64,000 bases of DNA. Origin: Cryptomeria japonica. Its lineage: Eukaryota > Streptophyta > Pinopsida > Cupressales > Cupressaceae. A program made the translations under genes and the position numbers. Shown one piece after another: positions 12,580 to 23,550 of the stretch (position 1 is its first letter; each line of letters opens with the position of its first letter). Under the pieces are notes generated by a model. The model was not told where the DNA came from, ran no database searches, and saw nothing but the letters and a program-made list of their open reading frames with translations. The stretch is taken from the NCBI RefSeq assembly GCF_030272615.1, contig NC_081410.1, positions 570,543,152-570,607,151 of the forward strand. Direction: 5' to 3'.

Positions 12580-13050
12580 AAGTCATCAATTCTCCAAGCC
12601 TTGTTTCACTCCCAAGTCAGTTGTCACATTGGAAAGTGCACCGGCTTTGACATTTTCCTTAATGTATGTGTGGGAAACAACATATTCTTCAAGAAATTTT
12701 AAAATCCTTATATAAAGAGAAGATTATTGAATTTATAGTTGATCATTTGTTTCTCTCAAAATGCCTTTATAATGAGTAACAAACACCCTTCGATCAATAA
12801 TATTTTGATACAAAGTCATAGCCCTTCATTGAGACCGTCCTTGAGTGCCAACATTTTCACTTCATTGTTAATCATAATGTGCACTTGGGAAAGATTTATT
12901 GTCTAATTTCTTCACTTTTATAGCCTCTCAAAATAGAACCAACTCATCAAATGCTAGGATGTCCTCTAGAAGCCCCATTGAAACTAATTTTTGTCAATCC
13001 TTCAAGGAATGTCACATTGTTTTCTCATTGGATAACAAAGAACTTAACTT
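12580..13050 (-). pseudogene. RNase H-like remnant, probably of a LINE retrotransposon
   Basis: On the minus strand one sees ISFNGASRGHP (about 12960-12990), then LRGYKSEEIRQ, KGYDFVSKYY and finally HTYIKENVKAGALSNV (about 12600-12660). These match, in order, the strands of the RVT_3/RNase H domain found at the C-terminus of plant non-LTR reverse transcriptases: the DGASRGNPG start, the central helix and strand, and the H-(V/I)-x-R-E-x-N-x-xAD-xLS end. The first catalytic Asp is Asn here, and several stops and frame changes are present. No reverse transcriptase part was found beside it. It could also be a host RNase H-like pseudogene. Confidence 0.45.
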
Positions 13051-13790
13051 CAACAACCCCACGAATGAGGATATATTAATTATTATACAATAATTATATT
13101 TATTATTTATATAATAATATATAAAGAATTATTGACATATTATTTATATAATATTATATAAAGAATTATTGACATCTCTCATTATATAAAGTTTTTTATA
13201 TGTTTGACATTTATAATTTTATGTATTTTTTAAATTATTATTAAAAATCAAATGACTCCACTTATCACCATGAAAAAGAAACTATAATAGTAAATAATTG
13301 ATTACCAAAATTATGCAACATTGTAATGTAATACTGACATTATGGTAAGATAGTATTGTTTAAAGTAATATTATGAGAATGCTAAAAAAAGTTCTAATGA
13401 ATAAAAAGCTTACATTATATTAATAAGACTATAAATTATTATTTTTTAATAAAATTATAGATAAAACAATTATATATTTTGAAATAAATTCAAAAGAAAA
13501 TTATATAATAAGAAAACTTAATCAATCTATTTAATTATTGACTCCCATTGAATTATTTTATGACAATTTGAACTAGCAATCACACTTTGGTGTGAAATGC
13601 ATATGCTAAAGAGGTTTGGAAGGTCAATTATGGAAAATTTTGGTGTATTTTTTACAGATTTTTTGAGTGCATAATTTCAATTAGTAGGCCATTTAAAAAT
13701 TGATTTTGTTTGTGCAACCAAGGTTTCAATCAAAAAATAATAGCTTAAATTGAACTATGAATCTAGTTATAGGGATCCAAACATGACTAA
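13051..13790. other. AT-rich intergenic stretch
   Basis: Runs of ATTATTTATATAATAT-like sequence, including a direct duplication of a TATAAAGAATTATTGACAT segment at about 13110-13175. No gene was seen. Confidence 0.5.
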
Positions 13791-13854
13791 AAAACTATGA
13801 ATTTGAAGATAATTGGATTTCATTACCAATAGGATTATGTTATGTCTGCAATAG

Positions 13855-14374
13855 GTAGAGAGGGAAGGAGATGAAAGAAAATAAATAAAGAGAGGAGATA
13901 GAAGTAGAGAGATATAAAAGGAGTGATTGATAGGGATGAGAGAAATATGGAAGGAGAGAGGAAGAGAGAGAGAGAGAATAATAGCTATAGAAAGAGGGAG
14001 ACAATGAGAGGGGGAGATGGATAAATGAGAAGATATAGATACGAGAAGTGATATAGAGAGAGAGCTAGAAGGATATAGAGAGAGAGAGTAGGAAAGATGT
14101 AGTGAATAAAAGAAAGATATAGATAGAGAGGGAGAAGAAGAGATGGGAAGATATAGAAAGAGGGAGATAGAGGAAGCAATAGAGAGAAGAAGAGAAAGGG
14201 ATCTAGAGGTAGAGATAGAAATAGGGAAGGAGAAACAAGTAACATGTACGAAAGTGTGAGAGATATTGAGATAGAGATGGGAAAGAATCACAAGGAGTGT
14301 GTGAGAAATATGTATTGATATAGATAGATAGTAGATAGAGAAATAAAGAGATATAGAAAGAGGGAGTAACATAA

Positions 14375-14450
<76 letters not shown>

Positions 14451-14590
14451 CACGAAGAGGTAAGGAGATAGAGATAGGCGAGAGGTAAGGAGATAGAGAT
14501 AGGGGGAGAGAGAAGAATGTGGAGATGGAGAAGCAGATAGAGAGGAAGAGGGAGAGGAGAAGATAGAGAGATAGAGAGTGATGGAGAGAT
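13855..14590 (+). repeat. Long polypurine tract with (GA)n microsatellite
   Basis: For over 700 bp the plus strand is almost entirely G and A with scattered T, built from GAGAGA and AGATAGAGAG units. A pure (GA)n run of about 36 repeats lies at 14376-14448. Apparent open frames on the minus strand (poly Ser-Leu) are translations of this low-complexity DNA and are not genes. Confidence 0.9.
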
Positions 14591-15900
14591 AAATTAAAGG
14601 TTTTATATAAATTAAAATAAAAATTCAAAATATATCTGTTTAAAAATAAATTAAAATTTTAATAAGATAAATAATCATAAATTAAATTTATTCTAATAAA
14701 TTTTTACATAAAATGACATAAAAAAATTTAAAAAAAATTTAAACTTAAGTCTAAAATTATAATTAAAATAGAATAAACTAAATGCAAAGTCAAAAAAAAT
14801 ATGAAAATCTAAATATTAATAAAAAAATAATTTGAAAAAAGTTATAATAAATAATAAATAGTTTAAATTAAAAAATAATTAAATTAAAAATATATGTTTT
14901 TTGAATTTATTAGAACTAAAATATTAATGAAACATGTACCTAAAAAAGTATAATTAATAGATTACAAACTAAATTAACATTAATTTAATCACAATCCAAA
15001 TCATAACCTTGAGATTTATCAAATCTTGAATGATGCATTATGTAGTTAGGGTATGTTCTCACATTATTTAGATCAAATCTTTGGATATTGTATTGTGTGT
15101 GATAATTTAACTATAATTATGGTTTTTTCTTTTTCAATTGGTTGTGTGTGCACTTTGGGCTAGAATTAAACCATAATTAAGCATTATAAATGTTATGGTT
15201 AGAATTATTATAAATTTGAATTAATAAAAATATTTTAAATATTTTTAAGTGTTGTTCTATTTGTATGTGGGATTAAATATTATTGGACGTAACACTATTA
15301 ATCAAATCACCATAATATTTTATAAACTTTCAATTAACTCTAAAATTATACCAAATTGTAATTTTTAAAATTAATACATTTATTATCTAATACAAATAAA
15401 TTTAATTTAATTTAATTTAAAAATAAATCAACAATGACTACATATATAATTTTAGAATCAGTTAAAGAGTAAATATATCAAATACCAAATAGATATATAT
15501 TAACTAAAAAAACATTCTATTTTTTTTGAAACATCACTTTTAAAAAGAAAGTCAACTTAAAATAAATTAAAAAATTGTGTATCTAATCATGAAAAAACAT
15601 TGTATTTTATCGAATGAAATTGTTATTAAACAAAACTTTAAGAATTAATAGATTTGTCTTTGTGAGCCTTTTGTTGCTTTTTCATCAAATGGTTGTAAAC
15701 ATTTTCTTGCATTCCTCTACAATGATAACAACTACAAGCATGGATTGTCCAATTGAACTTGTAAAGCTCACATAAGGAATGCCTTTGATGTAATAAATAT
15801 GATGAATGATGGCCACAAAATAATAATCTTTTAAGATATTTTCAAGGAGCATTTAAAAAAGTCGTGTGCAAAATAAATTTATCTTAACACCTATATTTGA
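14591..15900. other. AT-rich intergenic stretch
   Basis: Mostly A/T with poly-A runs and a short (TTTAA)n run near 15395-15425. No gene or known repeat was recognised. Confidence 0.5.
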
Positions 15901-15904
15901 AAAT

Positions 15905-16012
15905 ATTTTCAAATCCGAAAAGGTTATCCAGAATTGGATGAAGTGGCTGGAAGAATCTGGTGTAGATCGTCTGCCTTATCTCCATTCTATCGTCTGCCAT
16001 GTCAAAGGTAAG
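15905..16012 (+). pseudogene. Exon-like fragment of unknown gene
   Basis: The forward frame reads KVIQNWMKWLEESGVDRLPY and then LHSIVCHVK, immediately followed by a plausible splice donor (AAAG then GTAAGC). A degenerate relative, with VEEYNVDRMPYLH, is at about 18920-18975. I do not recognise the protein. Two copies and a donor-like border hint at a duplicated gene fragment. The stretch is short, so this is weak. Confidence 0.25.
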
Positions 16013-16374
16013 CATTTTACGATAAGATGTTAGAGTGAATTTATATTCGTGTATAGAATTTTTGTTTTTTCATGTATGTGCAGCTTCAGAGTTTTACTTT
16101 TACAAGAAAATTAGAAAATACTACTATTATGTTGTAATGATGAAATGTAGGCAACTATTTTTATCACATTTGAAGGTGATATTACATAGATAAAAGTGTT
16201 CGTGTTTATACTTTCTAAGTTTTAATTTTGATATATTAAAATATTATTAATAAAAATCATATTGATGATGATAATAAATAGTTTCTAAAATATAATATAA
16301 AGTGAATAAATTAAAATATAATAAAAAATACATTTTATTCAAAACAAAATAAAATAAGGAAGAAGGATGAAAGA

Positions 16375-16880
16375 TGATTGATAAAGGAGGAGTCATATTG
16401 GAGCAATAAAGAGTGGTGTTCCATGCTGACTGATAGAACCACCAAGAGGGACGTGTTGACGCATCTCCATATTGGTGGTCAAAGGCCCCATGCTATAATA
16501 CCAAGCACATTATGAAGAGATAAGGTGATAAGGAGGAGATACCAAGATCGTGTGATCAAGAGATAAAGATGAGAAAAGCTAGTGTGCTCTAAAGAGATAA
16601 GGAAGTTGCCAATCCATGATAGAGAGATAAGGAGATTCTACACGCAATGGACTGATAAAGGATGTCGTAAAAAGGTGAAGGATGGTGGGTCATGTGTGCA
16701 ACCATGCGTATGTGTATGATGGAGTGATAAGGTGGAAATGCCAAGCATGCACAACAAATAGATAAGGAGGTGATGCCAGTGCACAACAAAAAGATAAGAG
16801 AGATGTCGAGCATGGAGTATTAGGATGGAAGAGGAAAAACAAGGGTGGAATTGCCAAAACATCTTTGAGCATGATGTCCC
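16375..16880 (+). repeat. Degenerate repeat rich in GATAAG motifs
   Basis: GATAAG or GATAAA recurs about ten times (near 16380, 16518, 16526, 16561, 16601, 16627, 16651, 16727, 16762, 16794). Several are followed by GAGG or GTGG and a GCCAAG/GCATG-like string, suggesting a decayed tandem repeat of roughly 35-60 bp. Two units at 16727-16805 share ATGCC and GCACAACAAA. Confidence 0.5.
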
Positions 16881-17035
16881 TAAAAAATGTTTCCCCATTG
16901 GTTCATAGTTCCGGTGAAAAGTGTTAATGGCTTCGGCTCCTTATTGATCAAAATAAAATATCATATATAAAAACTAAAAAGACATGTATTATATATAAGT
17001 CATATTATTCTTATACGAATTCTTGTTATTCATCT

Positions 17036-18790
17036 ATATAGGAGCATTCCATTAATCCAATCCACCATTTCTTTATATAATTCATCCACTACTTATATGA
17101 GTCGTTGTTATTTAGTTTATGATTTAATTTTAAGTATTGATGATTATATTATTTATAAATTTACACATAATTAACTATAATAAATTTATCACTTTTTTAT
17201 TATTTATGTATTTATATTTATATTTATTTATGTTTTTGAATACATACTTTATCTTTCATGATCATTTTTGCATAGTATCAGACTAGTTTGGTTTAAATTT
17301 GGAGTGTAGTTCACATTTTCAAGTTTTCCATTTGTTTTGTCTAGTTAAATTATGTTTCTGGTTGTCACAATTTTTTGTGCATTTTAGCATTGAAAGACAT
17401 TCAACATGACATCACTTTATATTCTTATTTTATAGGATAAAAAGAATATCTAGAGCACACTTTGATTCTCTAAAGAACAAAAGATAAGCATATGTTGTTG
17501 GAATCAATGGACACTGAGAGGGGGATGAATTAGTGTTCTGCAATTTAAAACTTTCTTTAATTGATTCTTAAACCATCGGATGCAAATGAATAAAAGCAAA
17601 GTGCAAAAACTCAATACACACAAGCACAAAACCATAACACTAAAAATTTTACGTGGAAACACGGAAAGGGAAAAACCACGGTGGGATTGAGACCCACAAT
17701 ATTATAATACTGTAATCAGGAGTATAATAATATTATAAGGGAATGCACATGCATTCAGACACACTTCCTAGAGATCATTGCTCAATTACAATAGAGGGCT
17801 ACAACCCTAAGAGGCCTCACTGTCCTACAAATGATGACAAATTGTCTGAATTGATGAATAACATCTAAAAATGCCAAAATGCAATTCCAGTTAAACACAA
17901 ATAGTCTTCTTTGACTATTCTGGCACACTGCTATGTTCTTCTTTGCTCTGTCATATACCCCGAAGCATAAATCCAAGGATAGCACACGTGAAACTACACA
18001 CAGACGCTCATACAATCTTCACACACCACTCTCGAATGCCAAAATGCTCAAATATATTAGTCTTATATATCTGCATCACTTGATTAGGTCACCAACATGT
18101 CGGCTCCAAAAATATGAAACATGTAACAAGAAGTTGGCTCAACTTGATTACCAAAACAAATTGATAATATGCTTAAATCAAGTCGGCACAACAACTTTGA
18201 ACATGACACCAATCAACAAAATCATCCCGAAGATCCTGCATAACATGCTATACCAAAATAACCCTGTTCTTCATGAAATATTGGATATCGGATCATCAAA
18301 CTTGCACTAGAATCAACACCGAAAGATAGGATTATGGACTAGGCAATTCCAACCAACAAATTGACTACCTCTTCCACCGCAAACAATAATGTGCACCCAA
18401 AATTGAGTTCTCGTCAATGTATTCATACTCTGCCAAACACTATGCATTCCACCTTCTAGACTTAAGAAATAATTTTGGTAGAATGAATTTCCATATACCG
18501 GATGATGCTTCTGATCTAAGTTGCCATCAATGACAACCCCTAAACAATCCTCAAGCAGTTATCTCTTTCAGAACAATGACTCTTGCCAACATATGCATAT
18601 AGGCCATTTGCATGGCAATTAATTTTGTCTTTGATACATTTCATCATAGTTTATTTAGTGCTTCAAGAGAGTTGATCTAGGAGAATATGAACATTTATCA
18701 ACTCAACAATCTCTTTAATGATATCTTAGTTAACACAATGATGTATTGAGAAAGTGAAAGCAAACAAGTTTTCTAAAGCAAAATCTTTTT
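17036..18790 (+). repeat. Dispersed repeat also found at 40607-40985, interrupted by a solo LTR
   Basis: 17036-17060, 17325-17495 and 18592-18770 align in order with 40607-40985. Shared landmarks are CATTCCATTAAT, TCTAGTTAAATTAT, CATTCAACATGACA, ATATCTAGAGCACA, TATAGGCCATTTGCATG and TAGTTTATTTAGTG. The 17-kb copy has a 1.1-kb insertion that the 40-kb copy lacks, plus extra sequence at 17065-17320. The repeat's nature is unknown. Confidence 0.75.
17496..18591 (-). mobile_element. Copia-type solo LTR
   Basis: Begins TGTTGGAATCAATGG and ends CCAACA. The sequence ACTGAGAGGGGGATGAATTA next to the plus-strand start is the mirror of the 3' end found in many plant Copia LTRs, so the LTR lies on the minus strand. 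It is flanked by TATGT (17491-17495) and TATGC (18592-18596), a five-base target duplication with one mismatch. The repeat copy at about 40815 has an uninterrupted ATATGC at this spot, an empty-site paralogue. No internal coding region remains. Confidence 0.75.
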
Positions 18791-19280
18791 CATCAAATCA
18801 ATTCTATATATCACTCAAGATTAAATCAACTCCACAATAACTAATATTAAACTACATAAAATTCAAAGATTATATATACTCTACTACATCATTTAAAGTA
18901 AGGGTGTCATTTTATAAGCGTGGTTGCAACAAAAGAGTGGAAGAATATAATGTAGACCGTATGCCTTATCTTCATGTAGTCATGAAATAAAACTCTAATT
19001 ATACCTAATGAAAAAAAAAATTATATCCAAATGCAACAATGTGTTGATGAATATATGGACCATTGGAAGGGACCCTTTAATTTGGAATTTTAAGCCAAAG
19101 ATTGTGGTTGGGCTTAACCAACCCACTCTAAGTGTTGACCACTTAGGCCATTGAAGTAGGGCCTAGCCCCAATCCATCCTACTTTTTCTTCCATTAAAGA
19201 AGGTCGTTTCCCATAAAAAAAAAAAATTTAATTTCTTCTCTCACCCAACCATGCATGGATTAAATTTATCATGCTAAACA
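18791..19280. other. Intergenic, little recognised
   Basis: Holds only the degenerate exon-like stretch at 18920-18975, related to 15905-16012. Otherwise no gene or known repeat was seen. Confidence 0.35.
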
Positions 19281-19289
19281 ATTTAGCTA

Positions 19290-20320
19290 GTGTAGTGCAA
19301 TAAGACATGAGTATCCTCACTCACACAACTAACACGTCTCCAACTACTATAGTTTGAACCTATGCTAAATGGGACCTTTGGAACAAAGTAAATGTAAATT
19401 AATAAAGTATACCAAAACAATTGATGTTGTAATTGGAAATGCTTTTTTACAAATGTATGAAAAATGTAGAAGCAAAGATAAGGCTCATGAAATATTTGAT
19501 TTGTCCTAAAAATATAGTAGATCATGGAATGCTACAATTGTAGGATATGCATAAAATAAAGTCTTTAGCAACTTTCAAAAAAATATAATTTACACACATA
19601 AATCCAAACTCCTCAACTTTTATTAGCATCCTCTCTACTTGTGCCAAAATCCAGGAGCTTTTGATAAGCTATGGAAACCTTTAATAAAATAAAGGATGAG
19701 GGAATTTTATTAGATGTTATATTTGTAGCTACCCTAGTAGATGTGTACGCAAAATATGGAAGCATAGACAAGGAACATGAAACATTTAGTATAATTACTC
19801 AAAGAAATGTGTTCTTGTAGTATGTATTCATTGTGATATATTCACAAAGAAGATTTATTTAAGAAATTTTAGATTTATTTAGCAAATTCAATTGGTAGCT
19901 GTAAATATAAACTCTACAATGTTTTCCAACATCCTCATGGCCTATGTTAAATGGGAGCTCTGTAATAGGGTATGGACATCCATCAAAGCATAGAGAATAG
20001 AGGAATTTTGTTAGATGTTGTAGTTGCAATCACTCTAATAGACAAGTATACAAAATATGGAAGCATAGACAAGGCATATTAACTATTTGACAATGTGCTT
20101 GAAATAAATTTAGTTGCATTGAATTCCATGATTGTAGGATAGGAAAAAAATGAATTTGTTGAAAAAATTGAGAAGCTTCCAATGTATGTGAAATCTATAG
20201 TTGTAAAGACAATATTCTCCCTTATTATGTCAAACTAGGAGCTTTGGAACATTATATGGACATCTGTCAAATCATAATGGAAAGGGGGTTATTGTTAAAT
20301 ATTGCATCTACAACCTACAT
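19290..20320 (+). pseudogene. Pentatricopeptide repeat (PPR) protein pseudogene
   Basis: PPR proteins bind organellar RNA in mitochondria and plastids. The forward strand shows several decayed units of the PCMP/PLS type. One has VIGNAFLQMYEKC then SWNATIVGYA (about 19430-19545). The next has STFISILSTCAK, VATLVDVYAKYGSIDK and TQRNV (about 19610-19815). The third has YTKYGSIDKAY then LNSMIVG (about 20040-20140). A last piece has YVKLGALEHYMDICQIIMERG (about 20225-20300). Numerous stops and frame changes separate them, and no full-length frame, organelle-targeting start or E/DYW tail was seen. The order and spacing of the units are those of a real PPR gene, so this is a relic and not chance. 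Confidence 0.75.
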
Positions 20321-21020
20321 ATATTTCCAATATATTTGCAACCAAAATAGCCCCAAAGATCCCATTTTTTGCAATGGGCCTCAAACAACCATAAATAGCT
20401 TGCCCAATCAATATATTTAATTTTTATAAATGTGCAAGGAATTAATTTCTCCTTATTCTCTTTCCTCATGCACATTTATAATAATAAATATTTCTCTAAC
20501 TCCTTTTTTTATTTTTAATAGAAGCCAATTTTAAAAGTATAACTGTTGTCACCAAGATTGCACTTGTGATGCTCAAGCTGAAAGCTCAACAATCTTGTGA
20601 AACATTGGAATATTTCCAGGCCTGTAGGTTTCCTATGGTGGAAGTCAACCTCTAGAGTGAGCTAGTTCTCTTGTGAAACCTCCTAGAAAAACTAATCTTG
20701 ACTGAGAAAAGGGTAAGAAAGCTTGTTGGAAATGAAGTTCTACTGCTAATGGGAAGTGATGCACCAATATGGATTTGATTTTATTCACTCTCCTAAAATG
20801 AATTATTAGCTAAAAAAAACTGAAAATCTAATTACAAATCATATGAGATCATGAAACCCATAAGTATTTTGTATGAAGTTTTGAAAGTTTTTAGAATTTT
20901 GTCTGAAGGAAAGAGTTTTCACAACATCCAATCTTCTGAAAACAAATAGCATAGCACACAACCTGAGTATACAATGAAATTTCTTGTCCTAGAAAGCACT
21001 ATGAGACAATAATAAAGGAT
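20321..21020. other. Intergenic, nothing recognised
   Basis: No supported gene. This is the left flank of the 18.7-kb element; before insertion it was contiguous with 39732 onward. Confidence 0.4.
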
Positions 21021-21025
21021 TTAAC
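21021..21025. other. Target site duplication TTAAC, left copy
   Basis: TTAAC directly before the element and again at 39727-39731, a perfect five-base duplication as made by Gypsy integrases. Confidence 0.92.
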
Positions 21026-22410
21026 TGATGCCCTCCTAAATGGCACAATGGTTTAGTCTAAGATCAAACAACACAAAAACACACAAAGTATTAGCGTTAG
21101 TCAATCAAAAACTAAAACATATGAAGGCATTCCAAGAGAGACACTAAAAACATGCTAATGAATTTAACTAAAGAAGTAAAGACAATGAGACATCTCCAAC
21201 CATCTCTTAGCATGATATTAGCTCCTTCTCCCTTGTTCCTCTCCTCTCCAAGTTCCAAAATAGTGTAGCTCTCAGCAGCTTTTTGCACTATGGATGCTTA
21301 TGGAGGATTGAGATTGTAGTATAGCTCTAAATGTGAAATGAAAAGCTATTTTTATGCTAAAATGAAGTATTTTAACCAAAAAGACAAGATTTAGTTATGC
21401 TATGCTAAATGCTCTCTAAAAATGCCTATAGCTTAAATGCTTACAAGTTTTCAGGATCTGGATTATGAAGGAATGGGCTCTATTTATAGGAAAAATGGAG
21501 CAATGGATGGTTGAGATTGAGCAATCTCAACAAGGGTCAGGATTGAATGATTTCAAATCCATGTGAGGGCTTTCAACCCAATCCCAGGATGACAAGTGTC
21601 AATGTGAGATAGGTTGAGAGGGGAGGGAATAAGCATTAAATGCCTGATATGACCTTGGGATTTTAGAGTCAAGGTTGGTTGAATGAATAAACTCTTTATT
21701 CAAAGAATAAAGCTTTTATCCAATGGATAAACTCTTGTGCAAATGTGAAATGGATGAATATGGTCAAAACAATAAATGTTTGGGGAGACAAGTTTGAAAT
21801 AACCATAAATGGTCATGTAAGAGCCATAAATGGTCATGTAAGAGCCATTAGTGGTCTTCGAAGACTTTGGGGGTTAATTTGTTGAACACACAAAGCATTA
21901 AATGTTTTTCAAAGACTTTGAAGTCTTTGAGAAGTGACTCCATTTTGCTTAGGAATGTGACAATATTTAGGGGATAGATTAGGCTAATTAGGAAGGGGTT
22001 AGAAGAATCTAGAAGGGGATTAGATTTTGCAAGTGGATTTGGTGGGTGAGAGAAAATAAGATTTTATTAAAATAAAAATTCATTTATTTCAATAAATGTG
22101 TGCAAGTTGCATTTGTAAGAAAATGCAAGTGGGGTGGGGATAATGATTTAAATAAATGTTTTATTTAATTTATTTGAAAGAGGAAAAGGGGATTTAATTA
22201 AATAAATTGATTTTATTTATTTAATTGATTGGAATTGGATTTAATGAATTAATTAAAATAAATTGAATAAAATATTTATTTAATTAATAGAAGAATGTTT
22301 GGGGATGAATTAATTAAATATTAATTTAATTAACTGGTGGCTAGTGGATTTTTAATCAAATAAATACGAAATATTCATTTAATTAAAATGGACAGATTTA
22401 TGTGACTACA
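21026..22410 (-). repeat. 3' LTR of element 2
   Basis: TGATGCCCTC...GTGACTACA on the plus strand. It pairs with 38361-39726 and differs mainly by an extra copy of a roughly 20-bp unit (AAATGGTCATGTAAGAGCC) near 21806-21845. A TATA box on the minus strand lies at about 21480-21489. The U3 end is very AT-rich, with TTAATTAAAT palindromes. Confidence 0.95.
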
Positions 22411-22423
22411 TTTGCCCCTCTTT
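22411..22423 (-). other. Polypurine tract of element 2
   Basis: The plus strand reads TTTGCCCCTCTTT, that is AAAGAGGGGCAAA on the sense strand, abutting the 3' LTR. This is the expected plus-strand primer. Confidence 0.85.
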
Positions 22424-22972
22424 GAGACGGTGCAGTTTATCGCATCGTTTCAAAGAAAGAAAAACTGGTGTGAAGAAATGCCCCATAAAATGTAAATTTA
22501 ATGGGTAGTATGCCCCCTCGAGAGATAGGCCGAAAAATTTTAAAAAATCGGGCGATCCCTCGAAAAAGAATGAAAATTGGCAGGGTGATAGAAGAGAAGA
22601 AGTTAGGTATACTGGTGAAAAATAGAAGAAATTGGGGGAAACATGGAGAAATGGGAGGCTCGGGAAGTTCACGGGGACCATGGTGATGAGTGGGGCGAAG
22701 TTATGGTGATGGCGGGGGGTATAAATGGGGTGAAAGGGGTGAAAACAAGATCATTTGTGACCGCGACCAGTTGAAAACTAGAGCTCTGATAGCGACATTT
22801 GGAGGAGCAAGGAGGAGCTACGATGCCATTTCCGATCACCGAGCACCGATTCGAGCGAGTCCGACGGTTCCAGTGCCCAGACGACTACGGACCAGCGGTA
22901 CGCAAATTCAAAAACTCAATTTTCATGCGTTTTTGATAGGTTTTTAGTTGAGTCAAAGTCAAGTCGGAGCAA

Positions 22973-23285
22973 GAGCGCTGGAACTATGGTTTTAGCGCTT
23001 TTGCTCAATCAATTAGCGCTATTGTGCCGCAATAGCGCTTTTGTAAGCTAGTTTGAGCGCTTTTGTATTAATTAGCACTAATGTATGCAAGTTTTAGCGT
23101 TTGTGTCTAAGTAGCGCTATTGTAGGGTTAATTGAGCGCTATTGACCCGTAATAGCGCTATGGTATAGTGGATTTAGCGCTTTTGGTTTTGTAGCGCTAT
23201 TGTTGTCTGGTTGGAGCGCTATTGATGTGGTTGTAGCGCTATTGTGTAGATTTAGCGCTATTGTAGATAAAATAGTGCTTTTGCC
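22973..23285 (+). repeat. Degenerate AGCGCT array, 3' end of element 2
   Basis: About 13 perfect AGCGCT palindromes in 310 bp, most inside AGCGCTATTG or AGCGCTTTTG, at irregular spacing of about 16-57 bp (mostly near 20), with a few decayed forms (AGCACT, AGCGTT, AGTGCT). The array at 37991-38270 has the same consensus in the opposite orientation. Confidence 0.85.
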
Positions 23286-23550
23286 TTAGTATAACAAGAT
23301 GCCCTAATTTCGGACAAAATAAATCTCCTGATGCCTAACAATTGATGGGTGGCGAGGTGAAGTGGGAGTTGTTTTGAACCATAGCAGCCCGATGAGACTT
23401 AGGTCATTTGTTAGGATAAATGCCTATTGAAGTCTAGGCGGCCATGATTGCTTACCTGTTGAGACCCGAAGATACTTGATCAAAGTATCTGATGATAGTC
23501 TAGGTTTAAACTTAAGAAAGTTTGATAACAAAACAACTGATGGTGGTTGG

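Noticed and set aside
13767-14628. Long minus-strand frames of poly Ser-Leu
   Set aside because: They are translations of the GA-rich low-complexity tract and have no domain; treated as a simple repeat.
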